From NCBI GenBank assembly GCA_030407085.1, contig CM059587.1, positions 34,693,001 through 34,757,000 on the forward strand: 64,000 bases of DNA, given 5' to 3'. The position numbers and the translations under genes were made by a program. Every line of letters starts with the position of its first letter. The first letter of the stretch is position 1. The notes beneath the pieces were generated by a model that ran no database searches, was not told the DNA's origin, and saw only the letters and a program-made list of their open reading frames with translations. Origin of the DNA: Trichopria drosophilae (lineage: Eukaryota > Arthropoda > Insecta > Hymenoptera > Diapriidae). Below are positions 23,181 to 33,540 of this stretch, in pieces.

Positions 23181-23185
23181 TGAAA

Positions 23186-23324
23186 GAAATGTTCAGAGAA
23201 TACAGCCATAAATATGGTTACTTCGGCCAAAAAGATGGCTGCTTTAACCATAATATGGCTGGAGTAACCATATTTCTGGCTGTACCATCTCTGAATGTTT
23301 CTTTCTGTGTTGCGTGCCATTTTT
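23186..23324. repeat. Short foldback MITE ('acagccataaatatggttac')
   Basis: GAAAGAAATGTTCAGAGA ... ACAGCCATAAATATGGTTACT on the left pairs with AGTAACCATATTTCTGGCTGT ... TCTGAATGTTTCTTTC on the right, making an almost continuous hairpin about 130 bp long centred near 23245. It is non-coding; the open frame through it is incidental. The 'atatggcta' word also occurs at 59660-59780. Confidence 0.7.
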
Positions 23325-23369
23325 GTCATCGAAAACTGTCCTTGATTTACTACAATTTTAGTATTACAG

Positions 23370-24880
23370 TTTTGGAGGTCGCTGAACCTGAACTTGAAAT
23401 CGGATTTCCATTCGGCGGAATTATATATGCGGCACTAACAGTTAAAGGGTTAATATGGACGAATTAATTCACTCACCCGTATACAATATTCGTCGACTCA
23501 TACAACAATGTCCATAGTCGCCTACAAAATTGTCCGACTCGGCCTTCAGAGTGCCGGATATAAACATATAAAATTAAAAATAGACATTAAATTACAAAGT
23601 ATTTGCCATTCGGTGAATCCATATTGAGTTTTGAAATATGATTTTTCACGTTTTGGTCCACCATTTAACATAAAACCCAGCGATTTTCAAACTTTTAGGT
23701 TCGGATTTTCTACCATTGACCCCAAAATGTTTTACTTATTTTATAAATATCAAGTATCAATGCAAGTTTTAGTTCGCCATTTTGAGTTCCTTACATTGAA
23801 TTCTGACATTTTCAATTGAGAATCACCGACTCAAAAATCCCCCCAATTGCAAATGTTACAAGCGTTGAATGACATTTCGAGTTTTGGTTCGGCATTTCGA
23901 ATTCCTATATTGAATTTTGAAGCGTTATTTTGTGATTGGTTCTGAACGATTCCGAAATACTCCAAACTTCCATTTGGATTTGTGAAATCTTAAGTTCCGA
24001 TTTATTATCCACAACTCATTATTGAATATTCCCTACATCATATATTAAAAATCGCCATTTTGAATTCCCGAACTTGATCTGAAGTTGAGCATAAGAAGAG
24101 ACATTACGAATACATTCAATGGTCATATTTAAGAAATTTTTAATGAAAATTTATATCCTAAATCCCGCTATTTCGAATTGTATAAAAAAAATAATTTAAA
24201 AATAAACAATCTGCAGGCATTTATTTACCAAATCACGATTTTATTTAAATTTATTTTCCTAGATCGTTTTATTTTTTATCATTTCCACTATTAGAATAGA
24301 TGGGTACACGGACATCGCGTCAACAATGTTTGGGATGTCGGGTAGAATTACTGAAAAAATTAAATTTCAAAATGGCGGCACGAAAATAGCAGTCACAGTC
24401 GCATGTACCCAATCGGCTGATCAGCAAGAAATCACTGTAAAATTTTGATTCAGGGGTTTTTATAGTCGCTGATTCTGAATTTGAAGCTAGTTTTAAAAAA
24501 TTGAAATGGCGCATTCAATGTGGTAGTCAAATTTGATGAAGTTGATCGAAATCACCTTTGGAGTCGAGTCAGTCCGTATGATTTTGAAATAAATTTTCTC
24601 TAGCAGCCAGTTTTCAGTCGCCATTTTTAAATTTAATTTTTTCAGTAGTTTTGTCTTCTGTCCCCAAAATTTTTCTCACGATACTCGAAGTATTTTAATA
24701 CAGAAGTATCGAAGTTTGTGTATTTTTTTTAACTGCATTCAATGTCAAACTTCATATTAAATTTATGTCCATTTGGTTCATGAAGTGTTAAACGAGAAAG
24801 TCAGGAAGCTTAAGAAAATGATTTGGTCTATTATTTTTTATCCTACATTTCTTACATTTTCAGCAATATATGAAAAATTA
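23370..24880. repeat. Region of dispersed 'gtcgctgattcg / aaaatggcgg' modules
   Basis: Degenerate copies of the module appear in both orientations (ggtcgctgaacctgaacttgaaatcgg at 23379, tagtcgctgattctgaatttgaagctag at 24464, aaaatggcgg at 24370, ccattttgaattcc in several places). The pattern fits one or more decayed TTAA-type MITEs whose ends I could not place with confidence. No gene seen. Confidence 0.45.
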
Positions 24881-24883
24881 TTA

Positions 24884-24956
24884 CACTGACCGAGATTCGA
24901 ACCCAAGCATGTTTGTTCGAAGTCCATGCATTTATCACAAACGGCCACTTCCGCGT
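24884..24956 (-). other. tRNA-like sequence (SINE head or pseudo-tRNA)
   Basis: On the minus strand a box B-like GGGTTCGAATCTCGG follows about 50 nt after a weak box A-like region, with 'gcatgga cttcgaa caaacatgc' between. The acceptor and D stems do not pair well, so a functional tRNA is unlikely. Confidence 0.3.
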
Positions 24957-24998
24957 TATTTAAACCGGTGGTAAATAGGGTTAACTCTTATACATGTA

Positions 24999-25229
24999 CA
25001 TCCGTCCTTCTCTTATTCTAATTTTTTCCTCTCTCCCACTAGTTACATTAGTTGTTATGGCGCATGCGCAGTTGTTTGTGCATACATTTTACATGTGTAC
25101 ATAGTCCGATATATACGCTACGAAGGACGAGTTGGCATGGTGAGAAGAACACATGTGAAAAAACATTAGAATTGGAGAAGTGAAAAAATTAGAATAAAAG
25201 ACGAAATTAGAGTAAGGTAAGGACTACCG
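24999..25229. mobile_element. Pogo-like MITE, family A, copy 2
   Basis: The ends CATCCGTCCTTCTCTTATTCTAATTT (after TA) and its inverted partner AAATTAGAGTAAGGTAAGGACTACCG (before TA) match the element at 287-570. So does the internal GGCGCATGCGCAGTTGTTTG word. It is 231 bp and non-coding. Confidence 0.7.
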
Positions 25230-25484
25230 TATATTGACAGCATAGCCGTCGAAGTATGTCTACAAGCGATATTTTCTAGAGTTTGTTTAAGTCGTAATGT
25301 TTATGCCACCGAAGGTATTCTTACGAACTTTCATCAACTAAATATTTGAAAGATAGGTCCATGAATTGTAAAGGAATAGTTATGAGATTTTCGTCGAATT
25401 TTTCTTAAATCCTCAATATCCAAAAAGTTCAAGAATTTTATTTCGATTACTTTTTTCCGTGTATATGGACTCAATTTTACAGTA

Positions 25485-25735
25485 CAGTAGAGTCCCGGTA
25501 TATTTGCCCACTCAGCTCCTCGCCTTCTAGTTCCGTCTCGTTATATTTACCGAAAGAAGCCGCTCCTCCCACTCTCCTCTGTAACCTTACGTTTGTGATG
25601 TCACAGCAGGCCTTGATGCCCCAACCCGTACGGTGGGGGAAAAAGAGCGGCAACAGGCAAATATAACGAGGCGCTACCGGGAAAATATGCTGGGACGTAA
25701 ATATAGCGAGACGCAAATATGACGGGACTCTACAG
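25485..25735. mobile_element. Pogo-like MITE, family B, copy 2
   Basis: CAGTAGAGTCCCGGTATATTT after TA and CAAATATGACGGGACTCTACAG before TA are terminal inverted repeats. Its right half (gtggggg-aaaaagagcggc, aaatatagcgag) matches the foldback at 4595-4959, but its left half is not an inverted copy of the right. It may be the progenitor form before the foldback arose. Confidence 0.75.
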
Positions 25736-25739
25736 TAAT

Positions 25740-26300
25740 ACATTTATGAAATGCAGTGTTTTTTTCACGTTTTGCGCTACCATTTTGTATCCACCATATT
25801 GGTTTCTTAATTTAATTTAAGATTTGTTATTATGGATCCTAAAATTACCGCGTCTCATATTTGATCAAAACCAAGCATGATTTCGTGTTTTGGGCCGCTA
25901 TTTTGAATTCCCTATAATGAAATACGAAATTTTAGGTTCATATTTGTTATTAGCGATCCAAAAAAACTACAGAGTAATGTAGATAGTATACTTTTTATAA
26001 AAATGATGTGACTTTCCTATTTTTCTTTTTTTTTTATTTCGCCATTTTATCATAACATTACATTGAATTTCGATATTTCAAGTGACGATTCGTAATTAGC
26101 AAATAATACGGAGAAATGTGTCCTCGTAAGGGTTAAAAATTAGAAAAAACCTCATTACAATTATGGTAACTCAAAAATTTGTAATTTTCTAAACCAATAC
26201 AAATTTTCCTACCACGCTTCCATGTGGTCCTGGGACACCGTAGGCGCGGGATTGTGACTAAAAAAAAACAGCGTGTGGCTCAATAACGTTATAATTGCAT
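25740..26300. other. Module-rich stretch without a gene
   Basis: Degenerate words (ccattttgtatccaccatattgg, ttgttattatggatccta, tttgttattagcgatcc) are old copies of the dispersed gtcgctgattcg / aatggcgg module. Nothing else is recognised. Confidence 0.4.
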
Positions 26301-26414
26301 TGCGTGTAGGGATGAAAAACTACAAATACTTCCGACAACTTTTTATCGCTTTCGGCGAAGGCCGACGAAAACTACGCTCGCGGTATCGGGACTGTGTTTC
26401 AAGCGCTTATCTCG

Positions 26415-26880
26415 TATATAAGTGACACTTGTCGGCGCAATTTCCTTCAGTACGCCGCGACATAAGCATCGAGTGCGAGCAACGACGCGTTCGCCAATTG
26501 GGCAAAATTATTGAGTCAAGTGCCGAGGTTTGCCCGTCGACGAGCAAAAGCTCAACGAACTCGGCAACCAGAGAAGGACGCGCCACTTTCACGACCCAAG
26601 ACCAAACATCTCTCCAAAGTTTTCGCCAAATTTTCATTGTACGTAATCGATAAAAGTGTTTTCGACAATTTTACCGTTGTGGAGAAAGTGCCGGTGGGAA
26701 CTTTGCCGCGGTTACACAGGTCAAAACATATTTTGTTAAAATGGTCCATGATGTGGATCTCAATTTTGGTTATACGGGGCCCCTAATGGTGGTTTCGGTG
26801 TTTGTGTAAATTAGAGTTAAAATAGTGGGAGGTTTCTCTTGTTCGTTGCGTAGCAGAGCCCAAATAAACAAAATTGGTGT
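26415..26880 (+). promoter_or_regulatory. TATA plus TCAGT promoter heading a short GC-richer transcript-like block
   Basis: TATATAAG at 26415-26422 is followed at the right distance by an initiator TTCAGTA (A at 26449). The next 430 bp are GC-richer than the surroundings and end near a possible polyadenylation signal (AATAAAC, about 26863). Open frames in this block (for example 74 and 91 codons) have no recognisable domain. Such a compact promoter-to-polyA unit could be a solo LTR, a non-coding RNA gene or the first exon of something larger. I could not find flanking TG/CA ends or a target duplication. Confidence 0.35.
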
Positions 26881-27029
26881 ATTTTCATGACAAATATAAG
26901 TCATAAAAGAAATGCTTTCAGAAGAGCAAGTTATGATGGAATTTTTTGCAAAAATCGTCTTCTAATTTCATGATATCGAAATTTCTGCTGTGAATTGTCG
27001 GGAGGGCGCATAGGCCAGTTGGAAGAGCA

Positions 27030-27270
27030 ATTTCAAACGATTTCGTTTACTTTCTCAAAAATCGTGCGCCATATTGGATGCGCCATTTTGAATTATTAAA
27101 ATCTGATATCCAGATTCGTAATCAGCGACCCCAAAAACCCTCGAGTAATGAGTTTCAAGCGATTTCGTTTACTTTCTCAAAAATCGTCCACCATATTGGA
27201 TCCGCCATTTTGAATTGTTAAAATCCGATATCAGAATCGTAATCAGCGACCCCCAAAACCCCTACATGTT
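27030..27270. repeat. Two tandem copies of a 122-bp module
   Basis: 'tttcgtttactttctcaaaaatcgt' at 27041 returns at 27163. Each is followed by catattggat-cgccattttgaatt, then aaaatcygatatc, then cgtaatcagcgacccc. The two units are nearly identical, so the duplication is fairly recent. It is the complement of the ggtcgctgattacg module seen in the TTAA elements. Confidence 0.8.
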
Positions 27271-28919
27271 TTTGTCGCTTTGAAAAAATAAAACTGAAAG
27301 TGTGAAAATCACCCCTGGACTATTAGCATATATGTTTATAAATATTATATCGCTTATTGTATTGGATTTTTCTTGTTCATACTTATATATTTCTTAATTT
27401 GGGGAGTGAGACTTCGAAGTACGATCCCTCACGAGTATTTTTAAAAAAAATGTATGCCCATTGGATCAGATTTGTCCTCCGGCACTGATTATTGTCTTGC
27501 GGAATTCCAGTCGTTTCGATTCTCATTTTTTTTTCGAAAAAGTAATAGAAAAAAATGTCATCGATTACATCACATTCCCATCCAACATATCGTTCCTTAT
27601 TATTAATAATTTTAGTTAGTTTAGTACATACACACAAATAACGTTCTGGACAAATATTTATGTTACATTTTTTTTTCTTTACTTATTGGTGCCAGCCGAT
27701 TGTTGAAGTTAATCATTGATTACATAGCAGTTGAAGTAATAGCACATTTTTATGTATTTCAGTTACTAGGATACACATTGTGTAAAATGACAGTATTTTT
27801 TTCGACATGTGACGGTGGAATTAAATCGATTAACGTTTAACGTTGTTAAAGTACAAACCGTAATTACAACTCTACGCTTTTGACATTGTAAATGTTACCT
27901 TGTGCGTAAAAATGCGATTATTTACATTTTCTAACTTTTTTTTTTTTGGTTGGGCTATTTAATTCGGAGAACGAGTGGAAACTGGATATACTGACATTCA
28001 GAATGTATGTTTTTAACATACAGTTTCTTCTAATTGACATAAAAACAAATAATTAACAAATAAGATTTTGTTTAATAGAACAATTTTGTCATTTTTTGTT
28101 TTATTTTTATTTTTTATTGATTGAATAATTTTATAATTTCATAAAAATGTATCAATCAAATAATCGCGTATTATAAAATTTACACGTTTTTTATGAAATA
28201 AAATCTGGAGTAACAGTTCGGTCTTCTTTTTTTGAAAATTAAAAAAAAAAATTAAAAAAATGTCTTAAAAAATTCCAACCTTATCATCATTACAAAAAAG
28301 AATGTTGTAAGAACACTTTTGCTTCTAATTGGGCAAATAAGTTTCTAAAATTTCAAGAAAAATTATTGGCAAAATACAAAACAATGGAGTTTACACTTTT
28401 TCTCGAGTTCTTGGTAATAAATTCGTCCCATTTGCGTAGTTGACAAAAATAAGGTTATATTAGTTTTATTCGTTATCATATTCTAAAGTATTCATTAACA
28501 AATAAAATGATCTTTAAAATAAATTAAATATTAATATTTAAACATTTTTAAATATAATATTTGTATATAGTCTGCATTTTTTCAATTTATAATTTGTGTT
28601 AATCTTCCCTTCGACTCGTGCCGCATATTTGTTGAAAAAAACTTTTACGCCCTTGTATTAGTTGTTTGTTTATAAGTCCGGAAGTTTATAGATTTTGCGC
28701 CCTAGGGCGAGAATTTCGGACGCGCATATTAGCGCTCTGCACCCATCATAATGAAAGATATCGTCAAAATGTCGATTATAATAAAAGATCGCAATAATAA
28801 TAATAATAATAATAAAAGATCTGTGTAAATTTACTTCCAACAAGTATCATTGTTCCCCTCGCTTCGGTCATTTCCTTCCTTGATGCAGAATGTACAGTTT
28901 TATATGGGCAAAAAATGGG
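27271..28919. other. AT-rich gene-free stretch
   Basis: Nothing recognised except an (AAT)n microsatellite at about 28793-28815. The minus open frame at 27383-27637 has no recognisable features. Confidence 0.45.
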
Positions 28920-29290
28920 ATCTTCTGGGACTCAACTATTACGCGCGAGAGACGGCGAATTTTATACCTCTGTAGGCGTAAAATTTATTAATAATAGTTA
29001 TTTTCTTATCAAGGGTGTAAAATAACTGTTACGTCCGTAATACGAACATCATTTTTTGATTCAGTAGGTGTGAAAAATGGCCATTTTTCAATGATTTTTA
29101 ACAATGATGACTCAGCAAAATACCTATCTTAATACATTGGTCATTTTACACCTACTGCATCAAGAAACAATGTGTGAAGGCGTAGAATTTTCACCCTCAT
29201 GAACCTCGAGCTAGATAGCCGTCCCTCGGGATTTATTGTAAAGGCGTAAAACTCCATTTTACGCCCGTGATACAAAAATTATTACTATTA
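28920..29290. repeat. gtaaaat/attttac palindromic-repeat element, copy 3
   Basis: The block has alternating ggcgtaaaat / attttacgcc and gtaggtgt / acacctac words. Its right part (gccgtccctcgggatttattgtaaaggcgtaaaactccattttacgcccgtgatac) is the complement of the left end of 5159-5450, so the two are copies in opposite orientation. Confidence 0.6.
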
Positions 29291-29454
29291 TTTAAAAACT
29301 ATTACTTCCCGGTATGAGTGAAATGCTAATTATGACCGTAAAATCAGCATACAATACCGCCTAGATCTTCTCCCTTGTTACACATACTATTTTCTCAAGC
29401 GAGAGTGTTCTCGCGATATAGGGAGCAAAATAACATTTTCATCACACTGGGACG

Positions 29455-29640
29455 AAAGCAGCAACTTTCCTCCCGTGTGCGGGAGGAAAGTTACTTCTTT
29501 TCCTCCCTGTCATGAAGAAAAATCGTATACTTCCCTCGGGAAGTAAAAAAGAATGCTTCAGACTGCCTGTTTCTCACCCTCGGCTTCACCTCGGGTAAAA
29601 ATTACACGCAGTCTGAGGCATTCTTTATTTTACCTCCCTC
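29455..29640. repeat. Cluster of perfect hairpins with unrelated arms
   Basis: There are three nested or adjacent palindromes. AACTTTCCTCCCG(29463-29475)/CGGGAGGAAAGTT(29480-29492) has a 4-nt loop. ACTTCCCTCGGGAAGT lies at about 29529-29544. The third is a longer stem GAATGCTTCAGACTGC / GCAGTCTGAGGCATTC (about 29551-29565 with 29608-29623), whose loop contains CACCCTCGGCTTCACCTCGGGT. The arms do not share sequence with each other, but the hairpins share size and cggg/cccg tips. Confidence 0.7.
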
Positions 29641-29982
29641 GTTGAGTAATATACTATTTGCACGAGTATGATAAGCTTATTTTCTTCTTAGGGAGAGAAT
29701 GTGCAAGTTTGCTCTCGCCAGATCATTTAAGAACAAAATTAAATAATATGTAATAAAAATAATTATAATAAAATAAATAATTTCACTTTTTGTTATGATA
29801 GTTTGTACTAGAATTTGAATATAAATATGATTCATATAATAATGAAAACGTACACTATAAATAAAAAAATATGACTGATAATAAACAAAAAAAAATGACC
29901 AGATTCTTTAAGTGAACTTAACATCAGTTTAAGACTTCAAGGTTCTTTTTATTTTAGGTTCGGTTAAATATATCAACGATGC

Positions 29983-30360
29983 TTAAGGGGGTTCTAAAGT
30001 GCTCGTCCGATAACGTAGGAAATTTCCCTAAAAACCATAAATAAAAAATGACTGAAACGATTTTTCAATATTCGGGCTCTGTAAGGGCAATTTTAATTAT
30101 TGTAGACGGTATCCTAGAAAATGCCAAGGAAATTAATTGAATATTGATCGAGAATTTTCGGAAATAAGTGATTTTGATTTATTTCCGAAAATTCTCGGTC
30201 AGTTCTCAATTAATATCTTTGGTATTTTCTAGGAAACTGTTTATAGTACTTAAAATTGTCCTTACAAAGCCCGAATGTTAAACAGGTTATTTAGTAATTT
30301 ATTTAAGTTTTTTAGTGAAATTTCCTACCTTACCGCCGGACCACTTTAGAACCCCCTTAA
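29983..30360. mobile_element. TTAA-flanked GGGGGTTCTAAAG foldback MITE, complete copy 2
   Basis: It starts TTAAGGGGGTTCTAAAGTGC and ends CCACTTTAGAACCCCCTTAA. The arms pair across a centre near 30175 (attttcggaaataa / ttatttccgaaaat). Size and sequence match 7136-7524. Confidence 0.75.
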
Positions 30361-31600
30361 ATGCTAAAATCAAATTTATCAATGAGTTACAAATGCAACC
30401 AAAATATTTGAATAAAATTATTCGAAATGCCGAGTAGTCCAATTAATTCCTCCTACAATTTTAACCGAAGAGTTATTTTTCACAGACATGACAAAAATTC
30501 TCCGTAATCTTATGTAACATTTCGAGTATTTGTCCAACTAAAACATGACAAATTGGTCGCTTGATTAAATAACCGAGAGAACGGTATACGAATAAAAGAA
30601 AAGAATGCGGATCGATAATAATTGATATATTACCGTGTGTCAAATTGATCTAATGGAGAGGCCGAGTCGCGCCGGTTTTCTGTAGGAAACCCATTCACTC
30701 AGATTTCTCTCATAAAAGTCCTTAGTCGGGTGGGGGTTAAAACCAAAGTTAAAATTAGAGAACCCGTATGTCGCGGTGCATGGCATTGATCCGGTAAAAA
30801 GTAAAGCGACTTTCCATGCAACACGGGTCATTATGGAAATTTCAGCCGGTCGAAACTACACTGAGAAAAGTGTATTTTGTTATTCATACATTTAGAAAAG
30901 TTTTCTGGTTTACATAAGTGGATACTGCGGGATACGCTCATTTTCTACCGTTATTTGCAATAGTTCATATTCCCGCTTCGTAATTTACCATACGTATTGA
31001 AAATATTTTCCAATTATTTTGAAAATACTAGAATAGTGTTGGAAATTAGCTAACAAATCGTTGTAAAACTAGTTGCATTACAATTAGAATCCTTCAACTG
31101 CTTATAGAACAATACACTAGCAGCATCATTTTATTTTACCTCTGCTGAGGCAAGTTTTGGCGCGAACAGGTATGTAAATATTGTCGTCGACACTATACGC
31201 GTTACCACGTGGTGCATGTGAAGAGCCTAGAACTGTTAATTCGAACAACAGCCGCGTGGCGGTGCATCTTGTGGCGAAGCTGCCCGAACATTGTCACGTT
31301 CAATTTTTCCCGTAAATAGTAAGAGCGTACTAACACTTGGGACTAAAAAATCCTGTTATGGATGTTTTCCTAATTCTGAATTTCATTTCGATTCAGTCCG
31401 TTCAACAGATTTCAAAGTTTTTTTTTCATTTAAGCGATATAATTTCTATTGTAAAAAAATATTCTCTCAGTGTCCAAACGGTACCAGTCTCGAAAAGCGC
31501 AGATAATCAAGGTTCGGGACTTTCGCCGTGGCGTTCAAAAGTTAACGTCCAATACTAGTAGATTGCGAATTGATTTATTTGTTTATTAAACTGCTGATCT
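30361..31600. other. Gene-free stretch with GC-richer patches
   Basis: No gene seen. The patches at about 30640-30850 and 31140-31320 are GC-richer than the neighbourhood (for example cacgtggtgcatgtgaagagcc and gccgcgtggcggtgcatc). They may be regulatory or exon remnants, but no splice-bounded reading frame or known motif set supports either. Confidence 0.35.
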
Positions 31601-31624
31601 GGGTTTCTAGCTTTTTTTTATTTC

Positions 31625-31885
31625 GAATTCCAGCCGCGCTCCATGCCGATCAACTTCGCGATTAGTCAGAGAGTTGGAGGCGCGTCGTGGTCGCTATAGG
31701 TCGAGGCAACAAAATGTTCGTCGACCGTTTAATTAGCATTCAGTTAAATCGTTGCTTAATACGGCCGTTCAATATTAACTCCGCAAGACGCTAATTGAGA
31801 ATGTCGATAAATGGAATTCACTCGGTGACGATTATTTCTAACGCGTTAGTGGGAGTCGATTTGTAATTATTGAAAAAAAATCACT
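31625..31885. promoter_or_regulatory. GC-richer island with homeodomain-type sites
   Basis: In an otherwise AT-rich, repeat-laden region this block has non-repetitive composition and several TAAT-core words (tttaattagc, cgctaattgag, gtaattattg) among CG-containing words. It contains no open frame of interest. The pattern resembles insect conserved non-coding enhancers, but conservation cannot be judged here. Confidence 0.3.
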
Positions 31886-32480
31886 TGACACACATTCGAA
31901 TGCTTAGGGTGAGGCTAAGTAGAATGAGGATCGCTAGTACTGAGTAGCATCTTAAAGCGATTAGTAATAGCGAGAAAGAACACGTTTCGGTAAGGAGGAT
32001 ATATCACGCTGAAAGTTGCGCATTTTGCAGATGAAAGGCTATTTCTGTATTTGCGGAGGTTATGAAATGTAAACATGGAAACCGGTTTCTCATCGATAAA
32101 GTTGAACGGATTAGCCGCAACGCAAATCGTAACGCCGACATTCACGCAGTCAGCGATAAGCGGTTTGGTAACCTGAAGATGTAAACCAGGAATTTTTTTC
32201 TGTCCATAGGAAACCAACATTTTTGTCCTGGACAATTGATCTTAGGTTTTATTTAATGCTTTCAGAAGATGTACGGGAAAAAGTTAGCTACTGCCGCTAA
32301 AATTTGGTTGCCACATCTAAGGATTAGAAGAATAGATGTTTCGCTACTTGTGCTAACCTTCTTCAGTTCAATTTTCAACAACTTTTGCAAACTATACTTT
32401 ATCAATATCATTGCTAATCTTTTGAGCGCGGCAAAAAAAAAACTAGCTACATCTGGTCCGTTAGTATAGTACCAGTACAT

Positions 32481-32570
32481 ACCCGAGTAAAAATTTATTA
32501 CGACCCTGATCAGAGCCTGACCAAAAGCGTTACACCCTGATCAGGGCCTGAAGAAATTTCTACTCGGGTG
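32481..32570. mobile_element. 90-bp MITE (ACCCGAGTAAAAATTT ends)
   Basis: ACCCGAGTAaAAATTTmTT at the left pairs with AAGAAATTTcTACTCGGGTGG at the right. Two internal copies of 'ccctgatcagrgcctga' fill the centre. The flanks tagtaccag/gtaccag come from the interrupted satellite unit. Confidence 0.65.
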
Positions 32571-32924
32571 GTACCAGCTTTAAATACGTCTAGATCCACG
32601 TTCTAACTTTGTTTGTTTAGTTAAATTTCTCATCCATCTTTGAAAACTATGCTTTGTCACTACTAACGTTGCTACTGCCAATTTTTTAGATGTGGTAACT
32701 AACGAGCTGCAGTTGCTAAATTTCAACTATAACAGCTAAGTACCAGCACCAATAATGTGGTTCGCTGCATGTATTAAGTTTGTTCCGCTAAGTTCCTTAG
32801 TTATCTTTAAAAAATATTCTTTGTCATTGATATTTGTCTAAGTGCGGCAACAAACTAGCTACATCTGCTAAATTGCAACTGTCGCAGCTAAGTAATACAG
32901 GCAAATATATTTTTGTAATTGCGG

Positions 32925-33240
32925 GCGTAAAGTTCGTGCGTAATGTACTTTTGATGCCTATCTTTCGCTCGTAAAGTAAACTTTTATGCACTCCCGACGA
33001 CGAAATTCGTAAAATGACCGGTCGTGCGTAAAGTTATACTTTACGCACTCAAACAGGCATCAAAACTTTACGCACGCACTTTACGCGCGCAAATACAAAA
33101 AATAGGATACCTAACACGTGTGTAAAGTATAACTGTTACGCATGGGTCGGGAACTTTACACATCACTCGGGGCCTTCGGCGCCTCTTATGTACGGTTCCC
33201 GTCCCGTGCGTAAAAGTATACTTTACACCCTTGTTAGGTA
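32925..33240. repeat. gcgtaaag/ctttacgc palindromic-repeat elements in satellite
   Basis: Several inverted word pairs occur: gcgtaaagttatactttacgc (a perfect palindrome at about 33031-33051), gtgtaaagtat / atactttacac, and gggtcgggaac / gttcccgtccc, plus the self-complementary ggggccttcggcgcc. The part 33104-33238 is bounded by CCTAACA / TGTTAGG and may be one complete unit. Confidence 0.65.
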
Positions 33241-33540
33241 ATGTACTATTAGCTAAATGTTAACTGTTGGATTTGCTAAATATCCTAGCTATTCTTTGTC
33301 ACTGCTAATTGTTTAGGCGTGATAATCAACGAGCTGCAACTACTAAATTTTAACTACCACTGCTAAGTATTAGCAGCAAATATGTTTAGCTCCAGGTGCT
33401 AACTTTGTTTATGCAGCAAAACTTCTTAGCTGCCTTTGCAAACTATTTCACCTTGTTGCTAATTTTGTAGGTATGGTAACAAACTAAAAGTAGCTAACTC
33501 GAATTAGCAGTTGTAGCTAACTCTGTTTTCCGCGCAGTAA

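Larger units (their letters stand above)
32270..33540. repeat. Decayed satellite with 'gctaa' units, interrupted by insertions
   Basis: Related phrases recur about every 150-200 bp: 'agctgcagttgctaaatttcaactataacagctaagta', 'agctacatctgctaaattgcaactgtcgcagctaagta', 'agctgcaactactaaattttaactaccactgctaagta', along with 'ctttgcaaactat...ttgctaat'. About five divergent units can be followed. A short MITE (32481-32570) and a gtaaaat element (about 32925-33240) interrupt them. Confidence 0.65.

Noticed and set aside
24884..24956. Functional tRNA gene on the minus strand
   Set aside because: Box B is good, but acceptor and D stems do not pair; more likely a SINE head or pseudo-tRNA.
29455..29640. 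CRISPR-like array
   Set aside because: The hairpins are not direct repeats with equal spacers, and the genome is eukaryotic.
31915..32235. 106-codon minus-strand frame
   Set aside because: No recognisable motif and no exon boundaries; likely random.
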